DNA of 64,000 bases from Methylobacter sp. S3L5C (GTDB lineage: Bacteria; Pseudomonadota; Gammaproteobacteria; Methylococcales; Methylomonadaceae), in NCBI RefSeq assembly GCF_022788635.1, contig NZ_CP076024.1, positions 2,666,001 through 2,730,000 of the forward strand, in the 5' to 3' direction. A program made the translations under genes and the position numbers. Below the pieces are notes generated by a model. It was given only the letters and a program-made list of their open reading frames with translations, was not told where the DNA came from and searched no databases. Shown in pieces: positions 1 through 8,351 of the stretch. Positions within the stretch are counted from its first letter, which is position 1, and the number at the start of each line of letters is the position of its first letter.

Positions 1-234
1 CATTTAACGGCCTTACATGAAACCTATTTGGAAAAATTGAGCGCAGAATCCGGTTTGGGTTATGCCCGCTTAGCGGATTTGCAAAGTCTTGCTCTGGCAT
101 TAAAAAACTCCAAGCTGGCGACTGAAAAATTGGTACAGACTGATATTCGTTGGCAATGGGCATTGCTGACATTACTGATGATCAGCCTCGTTTACTTACC
201 TGGAATATACCAATATCATCGATTTTTCAGATAA
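1..234 (+). CDS. C-terminal part of a membrane-anchored protein (5' end outside window)
   Basis: The reading frame is open from base 1, so only the last 77 residues are visible and the start lies upstream of the window. The visible part is a charged, helix-prone segment rich in Leu, Ala and Lys, followed by one hydrophobic stretch (ALLTLLMISLVYLPGIY) and a short basic tail (HRFFR). This suggests a C-terminal membrane anchor with the bulk of the protein on one side of the membrane. I do not recognise the family. The next gene starts 40 bases downstream on the same strand and also encodes a membrane protein, so the two may be cotranscribed. Confidence 0.6.
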   Translation, partial: HLTALHETYLEKLSAESGLGYARLADLQSLALALKNSKLATEKLVQTDIRWQWALLTLLMISLVYLPGIYQYHRFFR

Positions 235-273
235 AAAAGCTGTTATTTTTATCTATCATCTTGAGAACAGTTT

Positions 274-771
274 ATGAACAAACAAAATTTGTTATCGAAG
301 CATAGTCTTTTTATATTGCGTTTACTTTTATCGTTACTCGGTGCCGGTATTGATTACCGGTATCAGCATAGAACCCACGATATTTGGTTGGTCATGATGT
401 TTTTATTTAGCGGTATTGCCATCGTTCCGGGCTACTATCAATTTAAGCTCGATGGCGATAATCTGAAGAAATTTGTACGACCGTTACTGCATTGGGCAGG
501 TGGCTTGTGTGTCGTCATTATTATTTATTGCTATCAGAGTTCTGGAAGGCTTTATCACGAAGAAGGCGATTTGGTCGTACTCTTGGTACTGGCATTAACA
601 ACTTATCTGGATGGTTTGCAAACCGACTGGCGCTGTATTTTTACCGGTATTTTTTTAGGCATTACCGCTATTTGCGTAGCTTACTTTGATAGCTATGTTT
701 GGCAGTTGGTAGCACTGGCGGCACCAGTGATAGCTGTCAGCTATCATTTTCGGGAAAAGGTAGTGAACTGA
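274..771 (+). CDS. Small integral membrane protein, function unknown
   Basis: The 165-residue product has about four to five hydrophobic segments: near residues 10-25, 38-53, 73-87, 101-112 and 120-155. Only short charged loops separate them, and no catalytic motif is visible. The ATG start follows TTGAGAACAG. A strong Rho-independent terminator follows the stop closely, so this gene probably ends a transcription unit begun upstream. I do not recognise the family; it is conserved-hypothetical in character. Confidence 0.7.
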   Translation: MNKQNLLSKHSLFILRLLLSLLGAGIDYRYQHRTHDIWLVMMFLFSGIAIVPGYYQFKLDGDNLKKFVRPLLHWAGGLCVVIIIYCYQSSGRLYHEEGDLVVLLVLALTTYLDGLQTDWRCIFTGIFLGITAICVAYFDSYVWQLVALAAPVIAVSYHFREKVVN

Positions 772-787
772 CTTGCCGGTTTTTTTT

Positions 788-834
788 ACAGCACATTTTT
801 TGCCTGAAGTGGGCAAAAAAGTGCTGTTTTTTAG
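788..834 (+). terminator. Rho-independent terminator
   Basis: A long hairpin has arms ACAGCAC plus a T-run plus GCC, and GGC plus an A-run plus GTGCTGT, around a short TGAAGT-type loop. It is followed by TTTTTTAG. It closes the unit ending at 771 and separates it from the substrate-binding protein gene. Confidence 0.75.
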
Positions 835-858
835 TTGTTTTTAAGCAGGATTGTTGTG

Positions 859-1812
859 ATGAAAGGTAAAGTTTTACTGTTAAGTTTATTATTGTCTGTC
901 AGCAGTTTTGCGGCAGAAAAAACCATTATTAGACTTGGTGTCCAGGTTGGTGGAACCGTAGAGTGGGAATTGCCTGCTTTGCAAGAGGCTTTGGCCGCCA
1001 AATCGGCTGATTTTGAGTTGGATATACACCGCGTTGCCAATATTGAAGCCGGTAAGGCGGCCTTGCAATCCGGAGCAGTGGATATCATTATTTCCGACTG
1101 GATTTGGGTATCCGGCTTGCGTGAAAAAGGCACTGATTTTACTTTTTATCCTTATTCGGATATGTCAGGTGCGTTGGTGGTGCCCAGTACCAGCAACATT
1201 CGTTCCTTACTCGATCTTAACGGTAAGCGCTTGGGAATCGCCGGTGGTGAGCTGGATAAGAACTGGCTGTTACTACAAACCTTGGCCAAGCAGCAGCATA
1301 ATATCGATCTTGATGCTTCAGTGGAAAAAGTCTTTGCTACGCCGCCACTGATCAATGAGCAAATCAAGCAAGGTCAGCTTGACGCTGCGCTTAATTATTG
1401 GCATTTTGCGACCAGACTTGAAGCTGAAGGTTATCGAACGTTAATTGATGGACGTAGTATTTTACAAGGCTTGGGGATTCAGGAGTCAGTCGCCAATCTG
1501 GGTTATGTTTTTAAACAAAGTTGGGCTGATCAGCATAAACCAGCAGTCAGGCAATTTATAGAGCTTGGCAAGCAAGCCCGGCAAACGTTGTGCAGTGTAG
1601 ATGCAGCATGGCAAAAAATTCTCCCGTTGACCAAAGTGGTTGATGAAAAAATCCAAAAACACCTGCGCCAAAATTATTGTACCGGTAATGTTGAGCAATG
1701 GGGAGAGGCTCAGAAAAAAGCGGCGGCGAAAGTTTACGTGCTGTTGCATAAGCAGAGTAAACAGGCATTAACGGGACAATCTGCGGAGTTGCAGCCGGGT
1801 ACTTTTTGGTAA
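859..1812 (+). CDS. Periplasmic substrate-binding protein (NitT/TauT-like ABC transporter type)
   Basis: The ATG at 859 is preferred over an upstream TTG because AGCAGGA sits about 8 bases before it and the product then begins with a clean signal peptide (hydrophobic LLLSLLLSVSSFA, cleavage near residue 19). The mature protein of about 298 residues reads as a two-lobe periplasmic binding protein. IIRLGVQVGGTVEWELPALQ forms the first strand and helix, VDIIISDWIWV is typical of the NMT1/SsuA-like fold, and LLDLNGKRLGIAGG is the hinge region. No permease or ATPase gene is adjacent, so the transporter partner is unknown; it could instead be a stand-alone sensor ligand carrier. The ligand cannot be read from sequence. 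Family confident, substrate unknown. Confidence 0.82.
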   Translation: MKGKVLLLSLLLSVSSFAAEKTIIRLGVQVGGTVEWELPALQEALAAKSADFELDIHRVANIEAGKAALQSGAVDIIISDWIWVSGLREKGTDFTFYPYSDMSGALVVPSTSNIRSLLDLNGKRLGIAGGELDKNWLLLQTLAKQQHNIDLDASVEKVFATPPLINEQIKQGQLDAALNYWHFATRLEAEGYRTLIDGRSILQGLGIQESVANLGYVFKQSWADQHKPAVRQFIELGKQARQTLCSVDAAWQKILPLTKVVDEKIQKHLRQNYCTGNVEQWGEAQKKAAAKVYVLLHKQSKQALTGQSAELQPGTFW

Positions 1813-2147
1813 AGCATGGTTGATGCCGAAGCAAACAATTGTTAGTTATCTTGCGTAAGAGTTCCGGCAATCTGTTCGTGTTGGTTTTTTGTGTTAGCTG
1901 AAAAATGGTTTGCTATAAATAGTTGACGTATAATCTTTGAAATCTCGGCATCCATAGTAGAAAATCCGGGTTTCAGAGCATTTCTTTAGTCTTTGCCGCC
2001 TAAGGTGGCCTTCAATAAATAAATGTAAAGGGTATTTTTTCGAGTTATCTTAAGAGAATAATCGATTAAAGTTGCTGCTCTTACTCCTGGCTGAGATTTC
2101 AGGATAAACTCACGCTTTATTGTCACTATTTATATTAGGAGAAAACC
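1813..2147. other. Intergenic stretch, no gene seen
   Basis: This is AT-rich with no credible reading frame. It presumably carries the promoter of the PepSY protein gene. TATAAT-like boxes occur near 1928, but no well-spaced -35/-10 pair can be fixed. GGAGAAAACC just before 2148 is the ribosome binding site of the next gene. Confidence 0.4.
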
Positions 2148-2669
2148 ATGAAAAAAACTACCTTAACCTGCGTATTAGCTTTGGGTCTTGCCACATCTGC
2201 TTCCAGTTATGCTGCAGGCCAATCTATTGACAGTTGTGTTGCTGCGGTACAAAAACAAAAGGCAGGCGAACTGATTAAACTGGAAAAGCTGAATGTAGCT
2301 GGCAAGCCTTTTTACGAGCTTGAAATCAAGGATTCCAAAGGTGCCGAGTGGGAATTTATGTGCGATGCCAAAACCGGAAAAATCACTGAAACGGAAAGTG
2401 AAGTCAGTAGTGCTGATGACGAAGCCTTTAAGAAAAATGCAAAAGTAACTGAACAAGAAGCCATAGCTATCGCGTTAAAAGTGTATCCCGGTAATGTCCA
2501 GGAAGTAGAATACGAAATAGAAGACAATGGTGATGCCAGTTATGAATTGGATATAGTCAATGACAAAGGCCATGAAACCAAAGTTGAAGTGAATGCCGCT
2601 AACGGTAAAATTATTGAAGTTTCAAAAGAAGAGTGGGAAATTGGCGAAGAAGCCAGTGCAAAAAAGTAA
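2148..2669 (+). CDS. Secreted PepSY-domain protein
   Basis: The 173-residue product begins with a signal peptide (MKKTTLTCVLALGLATSASSYA). Two PepSY-type repeats follow, roughly residues 25-85 and 105-165, each ending in a strand such as WEFMCDAKTGKITETE or KVEVNAANGKIIEVSKEEWE. The protein is very acidic, which fits a periplasmic protein of this family; PepSY modules are thought to act as small inhibitory or sensory domains. GGAGAAAACC precedes the ATG at good spacing. A perfect 10-bp terminator hairpin follows, so it is probably monocistronic, but it lies directly upstream of the sensor kinase and could be functionally linked as a periplasmic partner (inference). Confidence 0.82.
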   Translation: MKKTTLTCVLALGLATSASSYAAGQSIDSCVAAVQKQKAGELIKLEKLNVAGKPFYELEIKDSKGAEWEFMCDAKTGKITETESEVSSADDEAFKKNAKVTEQEAIAIALKVYPGNVQEVEYEIEDNGDASYELDIVNDKGHETKVEVNAANGKIIEVSKEEWEIGEEASAKK

Positions 2670-2680
2670 TAGATAAACGT

Positions 2681-2720
2681 CCCGTTCCAGGTAATCTCTG
2701 GAACGGGAATTTTCTTTATA
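2681..2720 (+). terminator. Rho-independent terminator after the PepSY gene
   Basis: A perfect 10-bp inverted repeat, CCCGTTCCAG (2681-2690) and CTGGAACGGG (2698-2707), encloses a 7-base loop and is followed by AATTTTCTTT. Confidence 0.85.
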
Positions 2721-2741
2721 AATGACTAATTCTCAACAATA

Positions 2742-2771
2742 AAGGCCGGGTTTTTTAAAAAAACCGGCCTT
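2742..2771. terminator. Second hairpin, possibly a bidirectional terminator
   Basis: AAGGCCGG and CCGGCCTT flank a T-run and an A-run that can pair with each other, giving a nearly perfect palindrome over 30 bases. It lies between the first terminator and the kinase gene. It may insulate the kinase promoter from readthrough; its exact role is inferred. Confidence 0.5.
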
Positions 2772-2866
2772 GTCGAAAAAAAAGAATTTTTCCTATGGCG
2801 AATAATCGTCAGCGAATCAATAATAGAAGGTTATTGCAAGCCATCAACCAGCTATTTTAAATATCC

Positions 2867-4213
2867 ATGAGTCTGCGTTATCAAATCAATCTACGAATTT
2901 TAATCTCATCCTTGTTTATTCTGCTGCTTGGTGGATCAATAACCATTTGGCAGGCACGTAATGCCATAGATAAGGAAGTCGATTCATCTATTAATCTGGC
3001 TGTACAACTGATAAAGTTTGGTTTTTCACAAACCTCACAAACGGCGTTTAATGAAGCCGACTGGTTGCCACAGTTTAATACCTTAAATCAAACCCGGCAT
3101 TTACGCATTCAACTAAAAACACCGTCAGGCGAAATAATCAGTATTGCCCATAAAAACCAGCAAACCAATAATGACGAAAAGCCGCCACAATGGTTTGTCG
3201 GCCTGGTGGAAGGTCAGCATCTTCAAGCCGAACATCCTGTCACTACCTTTGGCGGTAAACAGTTAACACTGATTATTCAGTCTAATCCGTTGGATGAAAT
3301 AACCGAAGTATGGGAAGAAAGTATCGGTTTTTTTGGCTCACTTTTATTGTTGATACTGTTTACCTTTTTGGCTGTCAATGTGGCTTTTAACAAAGCTCTT
3401 AAATCTATCGCGGTGATTGTTAACGCATTAAAAGTCATTGAAACCGGAGAGTACAGTCAAAAATTACCTGATTTTAGTATTCAGGAATATGACAGCATCG
3501 CTAAAGCCATCAACCACATGACTCATGAGCTAAATGCCAGTCAGCAGGAAAACCGGTCATTAACCCAGCATACATTGGAAATACAGGAAGACGAACGGCA
3601 ACGGCTCTCGCAGGAATTGCATGACGAGTTGGGGCAGTCGTTGACTGCCATTAAGGTGATGGCAGTGACGGCCGGCCGCTCCCAAACTGGAGTTGGGGGA
3701 GGGAGGGATGAAATAAAGCACGCGACGGACTCCATTATCAGTATTTGTGATCATTTAATGACGGTGGTACGCTCCATGATGCATCAATTGCATCCTTTGG
3801 TACTAACCGAGTTGGGACTAAAAGCAACGATGGAAGACCTGTTACATCACTGGTCAGTTAGAAACCCCGAGTTAAAACTACTGCTGGACTGCCCGGATGA
3901 AGTAGATCATCTGGAAAAGAAAATCAGCATTCAGGTATTTAGAGTAGTTCAAGAATGCTTGACCAATATTGTTCGGCATGCACAGGCCCGGCAAGCGACC
4001 ATTATCCTGGAAATTGTGACACCATCAATAGCAGCAAAAGCGCTACGTTTACGCGTGATGGATGATGGTCAAGGTTGTGCTGCTGACCGGATTAAAACAG
4101 GCTTTGGTTTATTAGGTATGAGAGAAAGAATTAACAGTCTGGGGGGCGAATTGACTATTCAAAGCCAACCACAACAAGGCATGAATATCATTGCCAGTAT
4201 TCCGTTAAAATGA
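2867..4213 (+). CDS. MoxY/MxaY-like sensor histidine kinase
   Basis: This 448-residue kinase has an N-terminal TM helix (residues 8-28) and a periplasmic region of about 120 residues. The N-terminus matches the LapD/MoxY_N type (start MSLRYQINLRIL, then an amphipathic helix ARNAIDKEVDSSINLA). A second TM helix (155-172), a HAMP linker and a coiled coil follow. The HisKA_3 dimerisation helix has the phospho-acceptor His252 (LSQELHDELGQ), and the HATPase carries an N-box (CLTNIVRHA), DDGQG and GFGLLGMRERI. It overlaps the regulator gene by 4 bases (ATGA), so the pair is translationally coupled. In methylotrophs MoxY/MxaY kinases control methanol dehydrogenase genes; the same role here is inference, because no dehydrogenase gene is in the window. 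Confidence 0.88.
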   Translation: MSLRYQINLRILISSLFILLLGGSITIWQARNAIDKEVDSSINLAVQLIKFGFSQTSQTAFNEADWLPQFNTLNQTRHLRIQLKTPSGEIISIAHKNQQTNNDEKPPQWFVGLVEGQHLQAEHPVTTFGGKQLTLIIQSNPLDEITEVWEESIGFFGSLLLLILFTFLAVNVAFNKALKSIAVIVNALKVIETGEYSQKLPDFSIQEYDSIAKAINHMTHELNASQQENRSLTQHTLEIQEDERQRLSQELHDELGQSLTAIKVMAVTAGRSQTGVGGGRDEIKHATDSIISICDHLMTVVRSMMHQLHPLVLTELGLKATMEDLLHHWSVRNPELKLLLDCPDEVDHLEKKISIQVFRVVQECLTNIVRHAQARQATIILEIVTPSIAAKALRLRVMDDGQGCAADRIKTGFGLLGMRERINSLGGELTIQSQPQQGMNIIASIPLK

Positions 4214-4872
4214 GCAATAAAATAAAAGTTATATTGGTCGATGATCATGCGGTGGTGCGGGCCGGTTTTCGGATGTTATTGTCTACCGATGACTCTATTA
4301 AAGTGATCGCTGAAGCCGATCGTGGCGAGGCTGCCTGCCAGTTGTACCTGGAAGAGCAACCCGATGTCATGGTGCTGGATTTATCCATGCCGGGTATAGG
4401 TGGCCTGGAAACATTAAGGCGTATTTGCAATCGTAACAATGATGCCAAAGTATTGGTTTTTAGTGTTCATGATGAAAGGGTTTATGTGGATCGGGCCATG
4501 AATGCCGGGGCAAAAGGTTATATCACCAAACAGGCGCATCCAGAAATTTTGATTGCCGCGATCAAGAAGATCGCAGACGGTGAGACATATATTGAACAGC
4601 GCTTAATCAAGCCGGATGATGTCGTTTTAAGTGAGAATTTGGAAGCCAACGAAACCGATTATAAATCCATTATTGGTTTACTGTCGGCGAGAGAATTTGA
4701 TATATTCCTGCTGCTGGCAAAAGGTTTAACGGCACATAAAATCGCAGATGAATTGTGTTTGGGCTATAAAACGGTTGCCAATTACGGCACGCAAATCAGA
4801 AGCAAACTCAATGTGTCCTCTGTTGCTGAATTAGCGCATATTGCGATTGGATCCGGGGTTATGAAAAATTAG
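4210..4872 (+). CDS. LuxR/NarL-type response regulator (MxaB-like)
   Basis: The 220-residue product has a receiver domain (about residues 1-125) with the acidic pair DD near residues 11-12, phospho-acceptor Asp57 (VMVLDLSMPG) and the conserved Lys in GYITKQ. A LuxR-type helix-turn-helix follows (about 150-215): LSAREFDIFLLLAKGLTAHK then VANYGTQIRSKL. The HTH is slightly unusual, with DELCLGYKTVANYG in place of the common LxxSxKTVxxH. The start overlaps the kinase stop. This is the cognate regulator of the upstream kinase. Regulators of this architecture (MxaB) activate methanol dehydrogenase operons in methanotrophs; the orthology is a suggestion rather than proven. Confidence 0.87.
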   Translation: MSNKIKVILVDDHAVVRAGFRMLLSTDDSIKVIAEADRGEAACQLYLEEQPDVMVLDLSMPGIGGLETLRRICNRNNDAKVLVFSVHDERVYVDRAMNAGAKGYITKQAHPEILIAAIKKIADGETYIEQRLIKPDDVVLSENLEANETDYKSIIGLLSAREFDIFLLLAKGLTAHKIADELCLGYKTVANYGTQIRSKLNVSSVAELAHIAIGSGVMKN

Positions 4873-4887
4873 GCTGTTTGGACGTAA

Positions 4888-4921
4888 CAAGGTTTTTTAA
4901 TAGTAAAACAACTTGTTTTTT
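4888..4921 (+). terminator. Probable terminator after the response regulator
   Basis: AACAAG plus a T-run can pair with an A-rich segment plus CTTGTT, followed by TTTTAT. The stem is weak in GC, so this is a moderate call. Confidence 0.4.
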
Positions 4922-5266
4922 ATGCATATAAGTATTTATACGCATTGTTTATATAAAGTGAGATGTTACTCTTTTCAATAGTGGTTTAAGTCAGAGGCTT
5001 TTTGTATGCTTCCATTACTTTTTGTTAGCCTGCTACCACACATTACAAAGGATATACATTAAGCAATTATTCCGTATTCTGTAATAGTAAAATCCATTTG
5101 TTACGGGTAATTAAAAACCTTGGTGGAGTTTGAATATCCAAATTATTAGTCGACCGAGGAGTTACTAAAAACTACGCCGACATTGGTTTTCGAAAAATAT
5201 GTTGAAAGTTTTGTTGTTTGATTAAAGGTATCTTTTATTGGCAGATTAGAGTGTTTTATAAAGGTG

Positions 5267-5353
5267 ATGTTGATGGCCATAATAATATTATTATCAATAG
5301 TAATTGCAGGATCATTGCTCTGTTTCGCAGCAAGCGGTTCTGAAACTAAATAA
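5267..5353 (+). CDS. Possible 28-residue single-pass membrane peptide
   Basis: ATG TTG ATG follows AAGG. The predicted peptide is almost entirely one hydrophobic helix (AIIILLSIVIAGSLLCFAA) with a short polar tail SGSETK. The second ATG (5273) has the better spacing to AAGG. A hairpin with a T-run lies about 90 bases downstream. Small membrane proteins look like this, but a 28-codon frame in AT-rich DNA can arise by chance; I know of no matching family. Confidence 0.25.
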   Translation: MLMAIIILLSIVIAGSLLCFAASGSETK

Positions 5354-5439
5354 AAGCATTGAAAATAAAATTCTGTGAAACTTTCATAATTAAAAATCAA
5401 CAATGAGTTTTTATCACGCTGCGCGATGATTACTGAAAT

Positions 5440-5478
5440 AAACCTGTTCACGTTATTTCGAGGGACAGGTTTGTTTTG
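5440..5478 (+). terminator. Hairpin with T-tract
   Basis: AAACCTGT (5440-5447) pairs with ACAGGTTT (5465-5472), an 8-bp stem followed by GTTTTG. It could end transcription from the small ORF at 5267 or from farther upstream. Confidence 0.4.
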
Positions 5479-5640
5479 GTCTGCATTATTATATTAAGCT
5501 CAACACACTGTTTTGAAAGACGCATGCTTCCTTACAAATAAGGTAGTGGCTTGTTTTTTTTTTTGTGAGAGGGTGTAAATAATTTCCTGTAACTGCTTAT
5601 TTTCAGTATAGTGAAATTCCTTTAGGAGGAATGAAAATGA

Positions 5641-5727
5641 GCGATTTTATCAAAGGCCCCCATTTTAGTTTCAGCGATTCAGGATTTGGCCCGTGGTATT
5701 AAATCCGAGGCTGATTTATCTTCGTTA
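5641..5727 (+). pseudogene. IS256-family transposase, N-terminal fragment
   Basis: The frame reads AILSKAPILVSAIQDLARG then IKSEADLSSL, the typical start of mutator/IS256 transposases before the conserved LTxELLK segment. A good ribosome binding site (TAGGAGGA) and ATGs at 5631 and 5637 lie just upstream but in another frame, so an indel has broken the start. The frame ends at the ISAzo13-like insertion (TTA duplicated at 5725-5727 and 8450-8452). Confidence 0.7.
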
Positions 5728-5785
5728 GGCAACTCGCAATAAATAACCCCCCAATTGACACCTTTTTAAGCATGAGGTCTGATGG

Positions 5786-6610
5786 TCAAATAGTATTTTG
5801 GCAAGATGCGTCCCGATCTATTCTGTCGGCAAGTGCGTTAAAGGTCTTCTTCGTCATCCGGACGCCTTTTTGATAAGTAATTTTCACCAGCGTAATGACC
5901 GGACTAATTCCTTTCCAGGTCATGGTTTTTGCCCATTGCAAGGTGGTTTCCATCGTATTTAACAGGGTCGTACTCCAATGGTTTTCAAGGATTCCCCAAC
6001 AATGTTCGATAGGGTTATATTTGCTATAGTAGGGTGGATAGTAAGCCAGTACGATTTCGAGGTTATTTTTGTCCGCAAAGTCGATCATGCGTTTCATGAA
6101 CTGTGTTCTATGGCTAGGGTACCTTGGGCCGTTGTCCAGATTGATGACTAACTGCTTGATGTGACTATTTTGTTCTTTGTTATTACTCCACCAGTGCTCA
6201 AGACAGTCGACAATAAAATCACTGGTTTCGAATGAGACACCAAAGAGAATCGTGAGCAGTCCGGTCATCACGTTTAAAATACCAAAAGGCGCCAACTTAT
6301 CCTTGAACCCCATATCATGGTCGTTCGCTTGCAAGGCTTTTCTACAACGTGAGGTACCGCCACGCGATGAATCACATAAGTCCACTTTAGTTTTGGTATC
6401 GATTGATATCCGTAATGAATCTTGGCGCAAGTCAGAGATCTTATTGATGTTGATGAGGTTATCGAAGATAGCATAGGTTTCCGGAATCTTTTTAAGTGGC
6501 TTCGCTTTTTGCACTCTACGTAGGGGCAGCCCAAGCGATTCAGGATAGTACCAATGGTTTTTTTACACGGCAAGTCTTTATCTGCCCAGTTTTTTTCTCT
6601 AATTAAGGGC
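5786..6610 (-). pseudogene. ISAzo13-family transposase, C-terminal part (frameshifted)
   Basis: Read from 6610 downwards it gives REKNWADKDLPCKKTIG then TILNRLG. A one-base deletion near 6525 follows, then LRRVQKAKPLKKIPET, IDTKTKVDLCDSSRGG, DNGPRYPSHRTQF and YYPPYYSKYNPIEHCW. This order is typical of ISAzo13-type DDE transposases (Asp in ISIDTK, Asp in NLDNGP, Glu in NPIEH). The N-terminal part lies at 7994-8351, separated by the IS630 element and the MITE. A second one-base error near 6600 breaks the frame at the junction. Not functional. Confidence 0.78.
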
Positions 6611-6612
6611 TA

Positions 6613-7829
6613 GTACTCAGTCAGCGTTGATATGTCGAATGATAGCCCCCATATAATGTCTTTACATTGCCATTAATAAACACCATTGAAAAAGAAATAC
6701 ATAGTACGACTAACGGAAGATGAACGCGCTTATTTGGGAAGTTTGATTCATACCGGAAAAGTGGCCGCTCATAAAAGGTTACACGCTGAAATACTGCTGA
6801 AAGCGGATGTTAGCGAGTTAGGAGAAAAATGGCTGGACCGGCCAATAAGTGAAGCTTTTGGTATTTCAAGACGTACCGTTGAACGAGTCCGGGAGCGACT
6901 GGTTCAAGAAGGCTTGGAATCGGCTTTAAACCGGGCAAAGTCAATTCGGGTTAGAAGTCGTACTATTGATGGAGAGAATGAAGCCCGTTTGATCGCGTTA
7001 AGTTGTGGCGATGCACCTGAAGGGCGTAGTCGCTGGACATTACGTTTACTTGGACAGCAGATGGTTGAGCTGGGTTATATTGAAAGTGTATCGCATGAAA
7101 CTATCCGGCAAACCTTAAAAAAAACGAATTAAAACCCTGGCAAAATAAAGAGTGGTGTATTCCGGCTAAAAAAAATGCTGAGTTTGTTTGTGCTATGGAA
7201 GATACGCTTGAGGTTTACAAGCGACCTTATGATGAAGCGCAACCACTGATTTGCATGGATGAAAGCAGCAAGCAACAGATTAAAGACACGCGAACACCAA
7301 TACCGGCAAAGCCTGGCACGGTCGCTCGGTACGACACGGAATATGAGCGTAATGGAGTGAGCAATATTTTTATGTTTTTTGAACCCTTGCAGGGCAAACG
7401 GTTTGTTGAGGTAACCGATCAAAGAACGGCCATTGATTGGGCGCATCAAATTCGTAACCTGGTTGATGTCCATTACCCGCAGGCTAAACGTATTACCCTG
7501 GTTATGGATAATCTGAATACCCATACTGGTGCCTCTTTATATAAGGCATTTGAGCCAAAAGAGGCGAGAAGAATTCTTGAAAAACTAGAAATACACTACA
7601 CGCCCAAGCATGGCAGTTGGTTAAATATGGCCGAGATAGAATTAAGCATCCTGTCACGGCAATGTATGGATCGCCGCATTCCAGATCAAGAAATGTTAAA
7701 AACAGAAATTTTAGCGTGGCAAGAAAAAAGAAATACTATTGCTCGGCCTATGAAATGGCGGTTTACCACGGAGGATGCACGGATAAAACTGAAGAAACTT
7801 TATCCGACATTATCAGATTGACTGAGTAC
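6613..7829 (+). mobile_element. IS630-family element, copy 1 (1217 bp)
   Basis: The terminal inverted repeats begin GTACTCAGTCA at 6613 and end TGACTGAGTAC at 7829. The element sits between CTA and TAG, i.e. a CTAG target with the TA duplicated (6611-6612 and 7830-7831), the known IS630 target preference. The second copy at 36976-38192 has exactly the same length and the same encoded proteins in inverted orientation, so transposition was recent. Copy 1 is embedded at the left junction of the MITE, where MITE insertion had created CTAG. Confidence 0.92.
6686..7821 (+). CDS. IS630-family transposase, made by -1 frameshifting
   Basis: The first frame (6686-7132, TTG start, 148 residues) carries the N-terminal helix-turn-helix domains: KVAAHKRLHAEILLKAD, then ISEAFGISRRTVERVRERL. 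The second frame (to 7821) carries the DDE catalytic domain: ICMDESSKQ, TLVMDNLNTHTGASLY and HGSWLNMAEIELSIL. They meet at a run of eight A bases (7117-7124) that contains the slippery heptamer A_AAA_AAA. Shifting -1 there gives a continuous protein of about 375 residues. Both copies carry the same run, which supports programmed frameshifting rather than decay. Complete and probably active. Confidence 0.87.
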
Positions 7830-7831
7830 TA

Positions 7832-7991
7832 GGAGGCTGTCCGAGAATAGGAACCGTAGCGAGGGAAAGCAATTTTGAGTCAGATTTTTGGGTCATTTGA
7901 GGCAAATAGTTGTTCTATTAAACGAAAATAAACGGAAAATATGGCCAAAATAGCTTTTCCGCAATAGGTTTTCTATTCTCGGACAGCCTCC
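7832..7991. mobile_element. 160-bp MITE-like element with TA target duplication
   Basis: A perfect 19-bp inverted repeat bounds it: GGAGGCTGTCCGAGAATAG at the left and its complement at the right, partly extending inward. The inside is non-coding. Removing it together with one TA restores the ISAzo13-like transposase sequence across the junction, so it inserted at a TA dinucleotide, as IS630/Tc1-mariner-type elements do. Its ends differ from the resident IS630 element (GTACTCAGTCA), so its parent transposase is elsewhere. Confidence 0.72.
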
Positions 7992-7993
7992 TA

Positions 7994-8351
7994 CTCGCAT
8001 ACCCTTGGCCGTGATGCGTGTATATTTAAACAGCGTCTGAAACTTTGGGTCAGTCTGGCTTTGAGGTTCCGCCAAAGCAATGATGTCAATTTCCATTTGC
8101 GGATTTTTTACTTCTGTTTTTTTATTACCACGTGGCTTGAAATCATTGGCACAGAAGATCCCCGTGCGTAATTCATTTAATCCCAACGCTATCGTTTTGC
8201 GATCCCAACCTATGGCCTGTTCAGCCAAATAAGGCTTTGCATAAAAATAATCCAGGGGGACTTGGGCTTCAAACACCCGTCTTTTGGTACCAGTTAGCTT
8301 TTTTGCTGCATTTTTAAGTGTAGCAATATACTGTTTCGATAAGATGGGCAT
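7994..8351 (-). pseudogene. ISAzo13-family transposase, N-terminal part
   Basis: It starts at the ATG at 8351 with MPILSKQYIATLKNAAKKL. GTKRRVFEAQVPLDYF, AIGWDRKTIALGLNELRTG and DPKFQTLFKYTRITAKGMR follow, which is the usual N-terminal region of ISAzo13 transposases. The frame runs into the MITE at 7991. The C-terminal part continues at 6610 on the same strand beyond the IS630 element. Confidence 0.75.

Larger units (their letters stand above)
4922..5568. other. Gene-poor AT-rich stretch before the IS nest
   Basis: There is no convincing long gene here. A minus-strand frame of 101 codons (5146-5451) has no ribosome binding site and no recognisable content, so I reject it. The stretch holds one possible 28-codon plus-strand ORF (5267-5353) and a hairpin with a T-tract (5440-5478), listed separately. 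Confidence 0.4.

Noticed and set aside
5146-5451. A minus-strand frame of 101 codons.
   Set aside because: No ribosome binding site, no domain and AT-driven composition. A hydrophobic ORF and hairpin on the other strand are better explanations, though also weak.
5631-5702. A 23-codon ORF with an excellent ribosome binding site (TAGGAGGA), reading MKMSDFIKGPHFSFSDSGFG and ending PWY; looked like a small regulatory or redox-cofactor precursor peptide.
   Set aside because: The same DNA in another frame is the IS256 transposase N-terminus (PILVSAIQDLARG). The peptide is a frame artefact of the broken transposase start; it has no Glu-Tyr pair as PqqA does.
6686-7824. A decay frameshift in the IS630 transposase (two ORFs).
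   Set aside because: Both copies share the same A8 run and the two frames join by -1 slippage, so this is read as programmed frameshifting.
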